64,000 bases of DNA from NCBI RefSeq assembly GCF_014652355.1, contig NZ_BMYQ01000001.1, positions 246,180 through 310,179 of the forward strand. The letters run 5' to 3'. The number at the start of each line of letters is the position of its first letter. The first letter of the stretch is position 1. Below, piece after piece: positions 1 through 8,721 of this stretch. A model generated the notes under the pieces. The model saw nothing but the letters and a program-made list of their open reading frames with translations, was not told where the DNA came from and did no database searches. Both the position numbers and the translations under genes were made by a program. The DNA comes from Gemmobacter lanyuensis. GTDB lineage: Bacteria > Pseudomonadota > Alphaproteobacteria > Rhodobacterales > Rhodobacteraceae.

Positions 1-762
1 TTTGCAGGTGCTCGGTCGGCGCTGGCGGTGCTGTTCGTCTGGGGCTGGATGGTCTGGAAGGGCCGGGCGCCGCGCTACACCCCCGGCACGCTGGGGCCGG
101 GGCTTTTGATCGGGGCGGTCTTCGCGGTCGAATTCCTCTGTCTGTTCATGGCGCTGGACCTGACCACGGTCAGCCGCGCCGCGATCATCTTCTATTCCAT
201 GCCGGTCTGGCTGGGCCTGGCCGCGCATTTCGGGCTGCCGGGCGAAAGGCTGACGAAGGTGCGGGCGCTGGGGCTCTTGCTGGCCTTTTGCGGCACGGCC
301 TGGGCGATCCTCGACCGGGGCAGCAGCGGCGGGCAGGGCAGCCTTGCGGGCGATCTTTATGCGCTGGTCGGCGCCTTTGGATGGGCGGGAACGGCCTTCA
401 TCGCCCGCAGGCCGCGCATGGCCGCTGTCGGCCCCGAGATGCAGCTGCTGTGGATGGTCGCCGTCTCGGCCCCGATGCTGCTGATCGTCGCGCCCGCCTT
501 CGGCCCCTTTCTACGCGCGGTCGAGCCGATGCACTGGGTCTGGCTGGTGTTTCAGGCAGGGGTCGTGGTGGCGGGGGGCTTCATCAGCTGGCTCTGGCTT
601 CTGTCGCGCTACCCGGCCGCGACAGTGGCGAGCTTCAGCTTCCTCACGCCCATTTTCAGCCTGACGCTGGGCTGGCTGCTGATGGGGGAACATCTGGGAT
701 GGTCGATCCTGGGGGCCGGTGGACTGGTCGCGGCGGGAATCATCCTGATCAATCGCAGGTAA
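1..762 (+). CDS. DMT-family (EamA) transporter, 5' truncated by the window edge
   Basis: The reading frame is open from the first base, so the true start lies outside the window; 253 residues are visible. The protein is a string of hydrophobic segments broken by short loops, in the two-fold EamA repeat pattern of ten-helix drug/metabolite transporters. The second repeat starts near visible residue 120 (GDLYALVGAFGWAGTAF) and ends with the typical helix-terminating INRR tail. EamA proteins are inner-membrane exporters or permeases of small metabolites; the substrate cannot be read from the sequence. The gene stops at a TAA and is followed by the long nrdJ control region, so it is not in an operon with nrdJ. 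Confidence 0.85.
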   Translation, partial: FAGARSALAVLFVWGWMVWKGRAPRYTPGTLGPGLLIGAVFAVEFLCLFMALDLTTVSRAAIIFYSMPVWLGLAAHFGLPGERLTKVRALGLLLAFCGTAWAILDRGSSGGQGSLAGDLYALVGAFGWAGTAFIARRPRMAAVGPEMQLLWMVAVSAPMLLIVAPAFGPFLRAVEPMHWVWLVFQAGVVVAGGFISWLWLLSRYPAATVASFSFLTPIFSLTLGWLLMGEHLGWSILGAGGLVAAGIILINRR

Positions 763-910
763 GGGCCGGCTCTGCGGGACAGCGCCAGTGGCAGCTGGTG
801 CGCCAAAGCCACGGCACCGGCGGGAAATGGCCCATCATTTTGGCGGTGTCATCGCCCCGAAGGGATCAGATTCTGCCCGAAAAGCGGCCCTCTGCCACCC
901 GCGGGCGGAG

Positions 911-1087
911 TTATCCACAGCTGATACGCCGTCTGAGGCTTGCGCCCGAACCCTGCCGGAACATTGCGCTTTTTCGCGGCCCGCGCGGCGCCGCGGAAAA
1001 ATCGGCAACAGATTTCCCACAGAATAATCCACAGGCGCGGGGGGAGATCCGGGTCCCTCGGCCAAGCTATCCACCGCTTGTGGGTAA
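911..1087. promoter_or_regulatory. Cluster of DnaA-box-like 9-mers upstream of nrdJ
   Basis: Position 911-919 is a perfect TTATCCACA. Relatives of it are TTTCCCACA (1013-1021), TAATCCACA (1025-1033), CTATCCACC (1067-1075) and, on the minus strand, TTACCCACA (1079-1087). That makes five 9-mers within two mismatches of the consensus in 177 bp. In Escherichia coli, DnaA binding upstream of nrdAB links dNTP supply to replication. A similar role for the alphaproteobacterial nrdJ is inferred here from position only. Confidence 0.5.
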
Positions 1088-1099
1088 GCTGCGCGTCAA

Positions 1100-1113
1100 C
1101 ACCAAATCAGGTG
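1100..1113. promoter_or_regulatory. NrdR-box-like palindrome 1
   Basis: CACCAAATCAGGTG is a near-perfect 14-bp palindrome. In the 16-bp NrdR frame (acaCwAtATaTwGtgt) it keeps the conserved C, A, central AT and G positions. NrdR is the ATP-cone repressor of bacterial ribonucleotide reductase genes, and nrdJ follows directly. The match is partial. Confidence 0.4.
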
Positions 1114-1117
1114 GCTG

Positions 1118-1173
1118 CCCGCAAATTTCTCAGTTGATTGGCCCCGCAAATTCCGACAACTTGTCCCCGCAAA
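1118..1173 (+). repeat. Three CCCGCAAA direct repeats
   Basis: CCCGCAAA occurs at 1118, 1143 and 1166, spaced 25 and 23 bp apart, between the two NrdR-like palindromes. The first two copies extend to CCCGCAAATT. The function is unknown; phased spacing of about two helical turns suggests protein binding. Confidence 0.4.
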
Positions 1174-1182
1174 CCCGCGGGC

Positions 1183-1196
1183 CACCACATTTGGTG
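1183..1196. promoter_or_regulatory. NrdR-box-like palindrome 2
   Basis: CACCACATTTGGTG is the second copy, in inverted orientation relative to the first: its reverse complement shares CACCAAAT and GGTG with palindrome 1. The centre-to-centre distance is 83 bp, close to eight helical turns. NrdR boxes usually come as pairs spaced by whole turns, though normally about three. Confidence 0.4.
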
Positions 1197-1232
1197 TGTG
1201 GCGAACGGAATAGGCGATCCATACCACCAGAT

Positions 1233-1276
1233 GCGCCGCGCCCGTTGCGGCGCCGCCCGCCCCGTCTCCGGGCGGG
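1233..1276 (+). promoter_or_regulatory. Two GC-rich leader hairpins before nrdJ
   Basis: GCGCCGC (1233-1239) pairs with GCGGCGC (1247-1253), and CCCGCCC (1256-1262) pairs with GGGCGGG (1270-1276). They lie about 100 bp upstream of the nrdJ start with no U tract, so they look like leader structure and not a terminator. Confidence 0.35.
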
Positions 1277-1371
1277 AGGATCGCTTATGTCCGCCCGGGT
1301 CTGCGCGAGAGACAGTCCTGACCACAGCACAAAAGACGGGCCGAGCCCGCCGGATATGAAGCGAGGGGTAG

Positions 1372-4300
1372 ATGAAGATCGAGCGGAAGTTCACGACCGA
1401 GGAAACCGGCGCCTATGGCGCGCTGTCCTTCGGCACCACCACCTCTGAGATCCGCAATCCGGATGGCAAGGTGGTCTTCCGCAACGAGGCCGTCGAAATC
1501 CCCGAGGGCTGGAGCCAGGTCGCAAGCGATGTTCTGGCGCAGAAATACTTCCGCAAGGCCGGTGTGCCTGCCCGTTCGAAGCGCGTGGCCGAAAAGGGCG
1601 TGCCGGAATTCCTGTGGCGTTCGGTTCCCGATTCCGAAGCCATGGCCGATCTGCCCGAGGAGGCACGCTTTGGCGGCGAAACCTCGGCCAAGCAGGTCTT
1701 TGACCGTCTGGCCGGGGCCTGGGCCTATTGGGGCTGGAAGGGCGGCTATTTCACCGCCGAATCCGATGCCCGCGCCTATTACGATGAAATGCGCTTCATG
1801 CTGGCCCGCCAGATGGCCGCGCCCAATTCGCCGCAATGGTTCAACACGGGGCTGCACTGGGCCTATGGCATCGACGGCCCCGGTCAGGGCCATTTCTATG
1901 TCGATTATCAGACCGGCAAGCTCACCCCCTCTGACAGCGCCTATGAACATCCGCAGCCGCATGCCTGCTTCATCCAGTCGGTCAAGGATGATCTGGTGAA
2001 CGAAGGCGGGATCATGGACCTTTGGGTGCGTGAGGCGCGTCTCTTCAAATACGGCTCGGGCACCGGGACCAACTTCTCCTCGCTGCGGGGCGAGGGCGAA
2101 AAGCTGTCGGGCGGGGGCAAATCCTCGGGTCTGATGGGCTTCCTCAAGATTGGCGATCGTGCGGCGGGCGCCATCAAATCGGGCGGCACCACGCGCCGGG
2201 CGGCCAAGATGGTGATCTGCGACATGGATCACCCCGATGTCGAGGCCTTCATTAACTGGAAGGTCATCGAAGAGCAGAAGGTCGCAAGCCTTGTGGCCGG
2301 ATCCAAGATGCATGAGCAGCACCTGAACGCGATCTTCGCCGCGATCAAGGGCTGGGATGGCAGCGTCACCGACGCCTGCGATGCCACCCGGAATGCCGCG
2401 CTGAAGGGCGCGATCCGAGCTGCCAAACGTGCGATGATCCCGGAAACCTACATCAACCGGGTTCTGCAATACGCGCGGCAGGGCTTTGATTCCATTGAGT
2501 TTCCGACCTATGATACGGACTGGGACTCTGAGGCTTATATCAGCGTTTCGGGCCAGAATTCGAACAACTCGGTCCGCGTGACGGATGCCTTCCTCCAGGC
2601 GGTCAAGGACGATGCCGATTGGGCGCTGATCCGCCGCACCGATGGCAAGGTCGCCAAGACCGTGAAGGCGCGCGAGCTTTGGGATCAGGTCGGCCATGCC
2701 GCCTGGGCCTGCGCCGATCCGGGCATCCAGTTCCATGACACGGTCAACGCCTGGCACACCTGCCCCGAAGATGGGCCGATCCGCGGGTCGAACCCCTGTT
2801 CGGAATACATGTTCCTCGATGATACGGCCTGCAATCTGGCCTCGATGAACCTGCTGACCTTCTTTGCCGACGGCGCCTTTGACGCGCAGGCCTATATCCA
2901 CGCCACGCGGCTCTGGACGCTGACGCTGGAAATCAGCGTGATGATGGCGCAGTTTCCGTCGAAGGAAATCGCGCAACTTTCCTATGACTTCCGCACCCTG
3001 GGCCTTGGCTATGCCAATATCGGCGGGCTGCTGATGAACATGGGCCTTGGCTATGATTCCGACGCGGGGCGGGCGCTCTGCGGGGCGCTGACGGCGCTGA
3101 TGACCGGCGTGACCTATGCCACCAGCGCCGAAATCGCGGCCGAGCTTGGCCCCTTTGCGGGCTATGGCCGCAACGCGCCGCATATGCTGCGCGTGATCCG
3201 CAACCATCGCCGCGCCGCCTATGGCGAAACCAAGGGCTATGAGGCCCTGAACGTGACCCCCGTGCCGCTGGATGCCGCCAACTGCCCCGCGCCCGAACTG
3301 GTGACGCTGGCCCGTGGTGCCTGGGATGAGGCGCTGGCGCTTGGCGAACAGCATGGCTATCGCAACGCCCAGACTACCGTCATAGCCCCCACCGGCACCA
3401 TCGGTCTGGTTATGGATTGCGACACGACCGGGATCGAGCCTGATTTCGCGCTGGTCAAGTTCAAGAAGCTGGCGGGCGGCGGTTACTTCAAGATCATCAA
3501 CCAATCGGTTCCGGCGGCACTGGAAAAGCTGGGCTATTCCTCGGGCCAGATCGCCGAGATCGTGGCCTATGCGGTGGGTCATGGCACGCTGGGCAATTGC
3601 CCCGGCATCAACCATACCGCGCTGATCGGCCACGGCTTTGGCCCGCGCGAGATCGAGAAGATCGAAGCCGCGCTGCCTTCGGCCTTTGACATCCGCTTCG
3701 TCTTCAACCAGTGGACGCTGGGGGAAGAGTTCTGCAAGCACACGCTGGGCATCCCGGCCGAAAAGCTGCTGGACCCGACCTTCGACCTGCTGCGCCATCT
3801 GGGCTTTACCAAGGCGCAGATCGATGCGGCCAACGATCATGTCTGCGGGACGATGACGCTGGAAGGGGCGCCTTTCCTCAAGGCCCAGCACCTGCCGGTC
3901 TTTGACTGCGCCAACCCCTGCGGCAAGAAGGGGACGCGCTATCTGAGCGTGAACAGCCACATCACCATGATGGCGGCCGCGCAAAGCTTCATCTCGGGCG
4001 CGATTTCCAAGACGATCAACATGCCGAATTCGGCCACGATCGAGGAAACGCTGGCGGCTTATGAGCTGTCGCATTCGCTTGGGATCAAGGCCAACGCGCT
4101 CTATCGCGACGGCTCGAAACTGTCGCAGCCGTTGGCGGCCGCGCTGGTCGAGGATGATGAAGAGGCGGAAGAAATCCTCGCCACCGGCAATCCGCAGGAA
4201 AAGGCCGCCGTCCTGGCCGAGAAGATCATCGAGAAGGTGATCGTCAAGGAAATCGTCCGCAGCCACCGCGAAAAGCTGCCCGAGCGCCGCAAGGGCTATA

Positions 4301-5046
4301 CCCAGAAGGCGGTCGTCGGCGGGCACAAGGTCTATCTGCGGACCGGCGAATACAAGGACGGCACGCTGGGCGAGATCTTCATCGACATGCACAAGGAAGG
4401 CGCGGGCTTCCGGGCGATGATGAACAACTTCGCCATCGCCGTGTCGGTCGGCCTTCAATATGGCGTGCCGCTGGAGGAATTCGTCGATGCCTTCACCTTC
4501 ACCAAGTTCGAACCGGCGGGCATGGTGCAGGGGAATGACAGCATCAAGAACGCAACCTCGATCCTCGACTATGTGTTCCGCGAACTGGCGGTCAGCTATC
4601 TGGACCGCACCGACCTGGCCCATGTCGCCCCCAAGGGCGCCAGCTTTGACGACATCGGCGGCGGTAAGGATGAAGGCAAGCGCAGCAGCAATATCGAGCC
4701 GGTAAGCGAAAGCGCCGCCTCGAAATCGCTAGAAGTGCTGCGCCAGATCTCCTCGACCGGCTATCTCCGCAAGCGTCTGCCGCAAGAGCTTGTGGTGCTG
4801 CAGGGCGGGGCCGGGGCAACCGCGCTCAGCGGGGATGCGACCGCGCTGTCCATGCTGCTGCCTGAAACGGCGCCGATGGCAACCACGGCGCTAGCCACGG
4901 GCAGCGTGTCAATGGATGCGCGCACCAAGGCCAAGATGCAGGGCTACGAGGGCGAGGCTTGCGGCGAATGCGGCAACTACACGCTGGTCCGCAACGGCAC
5001 CTGCATGAAGTGCAACACCTGCGGCGGTACCTCTGGCTGCAGCTGA
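1372..5046 (+). CDS. nrdJ: Adenosylcobalamin-dependent (class II) ribonucleoside-diphosphate reductase
   Basis: This 1224-residue cytoplasmic enzyme reduces ribonucleotides to deoxyribonucleotides using a B12-derived radical, so it works with or without oxygen. Family signatures visible are the central [16 protein letters not shown] segment, the APTGTIGL segment and the [13 protein letters not shown] segment. The C-terminal tail is cysteine-rich ([18 protein letters not shown], then CGGTSGC), the pattern of the redox-active/zinc tail of NrdJ. The length fits the long alphaproteobacterial class II enzymes. The ATG at 1372 follows an AGGGG site. The gene stands alone between a complex promoter region and a strong terminator, so it is a monocistronic unit. 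No nrdAB or nrdR is in the window. Confidence 0.97.
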   Translation: MKIERKFTTEETGAYGALSFGTTTSEIRNPDGKVVFRNEAVEIPEGWSQVASDVLAQKYFRKAGVPARSKRVAEKGVPEFLWRSVPDSEAMADLPEEARFGGETSAKQVFDRLAGAWAYWGWKGGYFTAESDARAYYDEMRFMLARQMAAPNSPQWFNTGLHWAYGIDGPGQGHFYVDYQTGKLTPSDSAYEHPQPHACFIQSVKDDLVNEGGIMDLWVREARLFKYGSGTGTNFSSLRGEGEKLSGGGKSSGLMGFLKIGDRAAGAIKSGGTTRRAAKMVICDMDHPDVEAFINWKVIEEQKVASLVAGSKMHEQHLNAIFAAIKGWDGSVTDACDATRNAALKGAIRAAKRAMIPETYINRVLQYARQGFDSIEFPTYDTDWDSEAYISVSGQNSNNSVRVTDAFLQAVKDDADWALIRRTDGKVAKTVKARELWDQVGHAAWACADPGIQFHDTVNAWHTCPEDGPIRGSNPCSEYMFLDDTACNLASMNLLTFFADGAFDAQAYIHATRLWTLTLEISVMMAQFPSKEIAQLSYDFRTLGLGYANIGGLLMNMGLGYDSDAGRALCGALTALMTGVTYATSAEIAAELGPFAGYGRNAPHMLRVIRNHRRAAYGETKGYEALNVTPVPLDAANCPAPELVTLARGAWDEALALGEQHGYRNAQTTVIAPTGTIGLVMDCDTTGIEPDFALVKFKKLAGGGYFKIINQSVPAALEKLGYSSGQIAEIVAYAVGHGTLGNCPGINHTALIGHGFGPREIEKIEAALPSAFDIRFVFNQWTLGEEFCKHTLGIPAEKLLDPTFDLLRHLGFTKAQIDAANDHVCGTMTLEGAPFLKAQHLPVFDCANPCGKKGTRYLSVNSHITMMAAAQSFISGAISKTINMPNSATIEETLAAYELSHSLGIKANALYRDGSKLSQPLAAALVEDDEEAEEILATGNPQEKAAVLAEKIIEKVIVKEIVRSHREKLPERRKGYTQKAVVGGHKVYLRTGEYKDGTLGEIFIDMHKEGAGFRAMMNNFAIAVSVGLQYGVPLEEFVDAFTFTKFEPAGMVQGNDSIKNATSILDYVFRELAVSYLDRTDLAHVAPKGASFDDIGGGKDEGKRSSNIEPVSESAASKSLEVLRQISSTGYLRKRLPQELVVLQGGAGATALSGDATALSMLLPETAPMATTALATGSVSMDARTKAKMQGYEGEACGECGNYTLVRNGTCMKCNTCGGTSGCS

Positions 5047-5087
5047 GAGGGCGCGCCTGTCCCTGACGTCAAAAAAGCTTCGGTTCG

Positions 5088-5117
5088 CAGGCCCCCTCCT
5101 CGGGGGCCTGTCGTCGT
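5088..5117 (+). terminator. Rho-independent terminator of nrdJ
   Basis: CAGGCCCCC (5088-5096) and GGGGGCCTG (5102-5110) form a perfect 9-bp stem with a 5-nt loop, followed by a T-rich TCGTCGTTCT. Confidence 0.85.
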
Positions 5118-5184
5118 TCTGGGGGGCTGCCGCCGCAGAGGGCGCGGATCTGGGCCGAGCCTGCCAATGTCTGAATGCGTAGTT

Positions 5185-5203
5185 GCACCGTTAACAGCGG
5201 TGC
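5185..5203. promoter_or_regulatory. Inverted repeat in the promoter region of the sensor/chemoreceptor pair
   Basis: GCACCG and CGGTGC flank TTAACAG, about 55 bp upstream of the start at 5259. It could be an operator or a small leader hairpin; nothing in the sequence names the regulator. Confidence 0.25.
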
Positions 5204-5258
5204 TTGGCCTGCCGTTATCTCTTGTTGGGTGATTCTGAAACCTTAGCAGGAGAATGGA

Positions 5259-5831
5259 ATGAAACTGTTTCGCCTTGCAGTTCTGCCTTTGGCGCTGATG
5301 ACCACTGCCGCCTATGCATCGGAATATGATGCCGCGATGCGTGCCTATCTGGACAGTTCGATCCGGACTTGGGCGAATGACCCGGTTCTGGTCGCCGCGA
5401 TCAATGCCGCAAATACCGAACGCGCGGGGATTGATCAGGCCAGGATCGACAACATGGATACGGCCTGGCGCGCCGAGGTGGGGCAGGCCGACAGCCCGAC
5501 GATCACGCCCATCTTGACCAGCGCGGCGGCCGATTTCCTGCGCACGCAGATCGACAGTTCCGGCGGCAAGATCACCGAAGTCTTCATCACCGACAATGTC
5601 GGTCTGAATGTCGCGGTCTCGGCGCCGACGTCCGACATGTGGCAAGGTGATGAAGACAAGTTCAGCAAGGTGTTCTCGGCGGGGCCGGATGCCGTGCTGC
5701 TGGGGGAAATCGAGCTTGATGAATCGACCCAGACCTACCAGGGGCAGATCTCCATTTCGATCACCGATCCTGCCACCTCGCAGGTGATCGGCACGATGAC
5801 GATCGGTCTCAATGCCGAAGCGTTGATGTGA
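5259..5831 (+). CDS. Exported stand-alone Cache/PDC-like sensor protein
   Basis: This 190-residue protein has a clear Sec signal peptide: a lysine/arginine start, a hydrophobic core and an AYAS cleavage site near residue 21. The mature part has the PDC/Cache pattern seen in bacterial sensor domains: a middle ITDNVGLNVAVSAPTSDMW strand pair, a QGDEDKF helix, and a final VIGTMTIGLNAEAL strand. There is no transmembrane anchor or output domain after it, so it should be free in the periplasm. It is 33 bp upstream of a chemoreceptor gene in the same direction, with a CAGGAGA binding site at 5247. I infer that it binds a ligand and presents it to, or works beside, that receptor. The ligand is unknown. 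Confidence 0.75.
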   Translation: MKLFRLAVLPLALMTTAAYASEYDAAMRAYLDSSIRTWANDPVLVAAINAANTERAGIDQARIDNMDTAWRAEVGQADSPTITPILTSAAADFLRTQIDSSGGKITEVFITDNVGLNVAVSAPTSDMWQGDEDKFSKVFSAGPDAVLLGEIELDESTQTYQGQISISITDPATSQVIGTMTIGLNAEALM

Positions 5832-5864
5832 CCCCCTCATCCAGATAACACGGGATAGATTCAG

Positions 5865-7376
5865 ATGGCCGTAACCTCGCCGCGACGCATCAGACTATCG
5901 GTGTTCGGCAAATGTCTTGCCATGATCATTTTGCTGACCATGATCGTTGCAGGCAGCATCACCCTGAATGCAGCAGGACTTCTGCGCAGCGTGGCCATGG
6001 AGGGGCTGCAGGCCCTTGCCTTTGACAGCACGCGGAGCACATCGCGCGAGGTTGCGGGCGCAATCAAGTTCGGCAAGACCGATCTGATCACAGCGGTCTT
6101 TGCCGATCTTGAAAAACGCGCCGCCGACAAACTGACTTCGGCGGTCGCCTTCGACGCCAAGATCACCCCCAAGGCCCAGGGGGGCGAGATCGACGAGGCG
6201 CAGATGAAGCGCACGACCGATCTGGCCGGCAAGGCCATCGCCTCGGGCAAGGTCGAGGTGGCCGAGAACGGATTGCTGATCGCATCGCCCGCGGTGTTCG
6301 GTGAAAAGGGCGATGTGACCGGTGTTGTCGTCACGCAGTGGTCAAGTGCCGAACTTGAGGCCAAATCCCAGGCCCAGCTGATCCGTGTCGTCTGGCTGGC
6401 GGCCATCATTCTCTGCACCTTGCTGGTTGCAGCCGCGTGGTTCCTGCACAGGACGTTGTCGGTGCCGCTGAAGTCCATTGCAAGCATCGGGCGGCGCGTT
6501 GCCGAGGGGGACTTGACCGAGGTTGCGCCTCGTCGCGGCAGTGATGAAATCGCGCAGCTACACCAGACGATTTGCGAGATGGTCGAAAGCCTGCGCGATG
6601 TGGTGGGGAATGTCGCGCTTGCCATTGATGGTGTGAGCGAGGGCAGCTCTGCGATTGCGACCTCCTCGACAGAGCTGAGCGGCAGTGCAACTGTCCAGTC
6701 CTCCGCTACGGAGCAGGTGTCTGCCGCCGTCGAGGAAATGACCGCGAACATCCAGCATTCCGCCGAAAACGCCGCACAGACCGAAAAGATTGCCGCGCAA
6801 TCCGCCCTTGATGCCCAGAAATCGGGGCAGGTGGTGGCCGAGGCGATGGAGGCGATGACGCGCATTGCCGAACGCATCTCGGTGGTTCAGGAAATCGCGC
6901 GACAAACCGATCTGCTGGCGCTGAATGCCGCGGTAGAGGCTGCACGCGCCGGAGAGAACGGTCGCGGCTTTGCGGTCGTCGCCGCCGAGGTACGCAAGCT
7001 GGCCGAAAAGAGCCAGTCCTCGGCGAGCGAGATTTCCGGCCTTGCCGGGCAGACCCTGCGTCTGGCGCAGCTTGCCGGTGAAATGCTGCACCGTCTGGTG
7101 CCGGCCATTCAGCAGACAGCAGAGCTTGTGACCGGCCTGTCCGCCAATGCGCGGGAACTGTCTATCGGGACTTCGCAGATTGCCAGCGCGATCCAGAGCC
7201 TTGACCGCGTGACGCAGCAGAATACCGCGGCGTCGGAAAGCCTGTCCTCAAGCGCAGTGGAACTGTCCTCGCAGGCCGAACAGGTGCGCGCGACGATCGG
7301 CTATTTCCACCTCACGCCGTCCGCAAACGCACGGGATGGCGGGCTGACGACCGATCTGCAGACTGCCACTGCATGA
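5865..7376 (+). CDS. Methyl-accepting chemotaxis protein
   Basis: This 503-residue inner-membrane chemoreceptor has a first membrane helix at about residues 16-38, a periplasmic sensor region to about 165, and a second helix at about 170-190. A HAMP domain follows (starting near [18 protein letters not shown]), then a long cytoplasmic coiled-coil signalling domain. The hairpin tip that contacts CheA/CheW is intact ([18 protein letters not shown], then [19 protein letters not shown]). The C terminus ends without a CheR-tethering NWETF-like pentapeptide. It follows the exported Cache-like gene, probably in one transcript. Its own periplasmic region has only a weak Cache resemblance, which fits a receptor that might use the partner protein. 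Confidence 0.93.
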   Translation: MAVTSPRRIRLSVFGKCLAMIILLTMIVAGSITLNAAGLLRSVAMEGLQALAFDSTRSTSREVAGAIKFGKTDLITAVFADLEKRAADKLTSAVAFDAKITPKAQGGEIDEAQMKRTTDLAGKAIASGKVEVAENGLLIASPAVFGEKGDVTGVVVTQWSSAELEAKSQAQLIRVVWLAAIILCTLLVAAAWFLHRTLSVPLKSIASIGRRVAEGDLTEVAPRRGSDEIAQLHQTICEMVESLRDVVGNVALAIDGVSEGSSAIATSSTELSGSATVQSSATEQVSAAVEEMTANIQHSAENAAQTEKIAAQSALDAQKSGQVVAEAMEAMTRIAERISVVQEIARQTDLLALNAAVEAARAGENGRGFAVVAAEVRKLAEKSQSSASEISGLAGQTLRLAQLAGEMLHRLVPAIQQTAELVTGLSANARELSIGTSQIASAIQSLDRVTQQNTAASESLSSSAVELSSQAEQVRATIGYFHLTPSANARDGGLTTDLQTATA

Positions 7377-7458
7377 TGCCGTCCCACCGGAAGATCGCCA
7401 CGCGGTCTTCCGGCATTTTGCCGTTCTTCTTGCCATAGCCTTCGTGGAACGTGGCCAT
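7312..7458 (-). CDS. Possible 48-residue protein, antisense to the chemoreceptor 3' end
   Basis: The minus-strand ATG at 7458 has a GGAG six bases upstream. The first 28 codons have the GC-rich third positions typical of genes here. The predicted product is basic and soluble (starts [19 protein letters not shown]). Its last 20 codons overlap the end of the chemoreceptor gene, and its middle overlaps that gene's terminator stem. I recognise no family. It could be a real small protein, a remnant of a larger gene, or chance. Confidence 0.35.
   Translation of the reverse strand: MATFHEGYGKKNGKMPEDRVAIFRWDGIMQWQSADRSSARHPVRLRTA
7387..7419 (+). terminator. Terminator of the chemoreceptor gene
   Basis: CCGGAAGATC (7387-7396) pairs with GGTCTTCCGG (7404-7413), a 10-bp stem with one G-U pair and a 7-nt loop, followed by CATTTTG. 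It starts 11 bp after the stop codon. Confidence 0.6.
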
Positions 7459-7707
7459 GACGGTCTCCGGTCCGATGTTTTCGTGGCAAGGATCTTTGCT
7501 CAGCGGTATCGCTTTGAAAAAGGTTTGAAGCGAAGAAAATGGCACAGGTGCCGACGCGCCGGGATGTTGCTTCTATCGTCTCTTGTACCATGGTATGGGC
7601 CAAACTCTTGGCGCTGATTTCGTAGGATGGATGCTGCACCGTATGGTGCACCACCGCGCACCGAATAGGCGCCAATCGGCGGCTAACGGCAGGAAACGGC
7701 GGCGTAG
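7459..7707. other. AT-richer intergenic stretch before dusA
   Basis: Together with 7377-7458, this 331-bp gap is lower in GC than its surroundings. It contains runs such as TTTGAAAAAGG and an inverted repeat TGCACC-GTAT-GGTGCA at 7635-7650, about 60 bp before dusA. No tRNA or convincing gene is visible apart from the tentative small minus-strand frame. The dusA promoter should lie in the right half. Confidence 0.4.
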
Positions 7708-8721
7708 ATGACTGAGAACAAATCCTTATTTTCCAAGGGGTCCCTTGTTTCGCAGGCGCACCGTCTCTCGGTCGCTCCCATGATGGATTGGACCGACCGT
7801 CATTGCCGGTTCTTCCATCGACTGATGACGCGGCGGGCTATGCTTTATACTGAGATGGTCACGGCGCCCGCGATTGTGCATGGGCCCAAGGCGCGGCTGC
7901 TCGACTATAGCGGGGCGGAGCATCCGATTGCGCTGCAAATCGGCGGGTCTGACCCGGATGAGCTCGCGCGCGCCACGGCCATGGCCCAGCCCTGGGGCTA
8001 TGACGAGATCAACCTCAACTGCGGCTGCCCGTCGGATCGGGTGCAATCGGGCTGTTTCGGCGCGGTGCTGATGGAGCGCCCTGCGCTGGTGGCCGATTGC
8101 ATGCGCGCCATGGCGCGGGAATCGGATGTGCCGGTGACGGTCAAATGCCGCATCGGGGTGGATGATCAGACCCCGTCTGAAATCCTGCCGCGCTTTATCG
8201 AAACGGTAGCCGGGGCAGGGGTTACGCATTTCGTGGTCCATGCGCGCAAGGCGTGGCTTCAGGGCCTGTCCCCCAAGGAGAACCGCGAGATCCCGCCGCT
8301 CGACTATCCTCTGGTGATCGAGATGAAGCGGCGCTTCCCCGAGCTGACGATCTGCATCAACGGCGGAATCGCCTCGCTGGAGCTTGCGCGCGACCTGCTG
8401 GCCGAGGGGCTGGACGGCGTGATGATCGGGCGGGCGGCCTATCACGATCCGGGGCAGGTGCTGATCGGGGCGGATGCGCTTTGGGGGGATGACCATGCCC
8501 CGGATGCTTTTGCCGTGGTCGCGGCGATGAAGCCCTATATCGCCGCCCATCTGGAGAGCGGCGGGCGGTTGCATCAGATCACGCGCCATATGCTCGGACT
8601 TTTCACCGGGCGCCCGGGTGCGCGCGGCTGGCGCCGCGTGCTGTCGGAAGGGGCCTCGCGTCCCGGGGCGGGGGTAGAGCTGATTGATGCCGCGCTGGCC
8701 GAGGTTCAGGCGCTGGCCTGA
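7708..8721 (+). CDS. dusA: tRNA-dihydrouridine(20/20a) synthase
   Basis: DusA is an FMN flavoenzyme that reduces uridine at positions 20/20a of the tRNA D-loop using NADPH. The 337-residue length is normal. Signatures are SVAPMMDWTDRHCRFFHRL at the start of the TIM barrel, NLNCGCPSDRVQSGCFGA with the catalytic cysteine in the GCFGA loop, VTVKCRIGVDD, and HARKAWLQGLSPKENR, a DusA-type segment. The ATG at 7708 gives a complete N terminus. The 3' end overlaps the convergent exporter gene by 16 bp. Confidence 0.95.
   Translation: MTENKSLFSKGSLVSQAHRLSVAPMMDWTDRHCRFFHRLMTRRAMLYTEMVTAPAIVHGPKARLLDYSGAEHPIALQIGGSDPDELARATAMAQPWGYDEINLNCGCPSDRVQSGCFGAVLMERPALVADCMRAMARESDVPVTVKCRIGVDDQTPSEILPRFIETVAGAGVTHFVVHARKAWLQGLSPKENREIPPLDYPLVIEMKRRFPELTICINGGIASLELARDLLAEGLDGVMIGRAAYHDPGQVLIGADALWGDDHAPDAFAVVAAMKPYIAAHLESGGRLHQITRHMLGLFTGRPGARGWRRVLSEGASRPGAGVELIDAALAEVQALA

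Larger units (their letters stand above)
763..1371 (+). promoter_or_regulatory. 609-bp control region between the EamA gene and nrdJ
   Basis: No convincing gene lies here; the open frames that cross it lack codon bias and ribosome binding sites. Several ordered signals are visible and listed separately: a cluster of DnaA-box-like 9-mers (911-1087), two NrdR-like palindromes (1100-1113 and 1183-1196), three CCCGCAAA direct repeats between them, and two GC-rich hairpins (1233-1276) in what would be the nrdJ leader. I found no cobalamin riboswitch B12-box. A purine-rich AGGGG ribosome binding site lies just upstream of the nrdJ ATG at 1372. Confidence 0.6.

Noticed and set aside
911-1087. Chromosomal origin of replication
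   Set aside because: DnaA-box-like sites are present, but there is no AT-rich unwinding region and none of the usual origin-neighbour genes. Promoter control of nrdJ is the simpler reading.
763-1371. Adenosylcobalamin riboswitch upstream of nrdJ
   Set aside because: I looked for the B12-box and its flanking stems and found no match; only two simple GC hairpins are present.
288-1448. 386-codon frame across the nrdJ promoter
   Set aside because: Arg/Gly/Pro-rich shadow running out of the EamA gene; no codon bias matching real genes and no start signal.
1285-4623. 1112-codon open frame antisense to nrdJ
   Set aside because: It is a shadow of the strong GC third-position bias of nrdJ. Its translation is Arg/Gly/Asp-rich without recognisable domains or a ribosome binding site.
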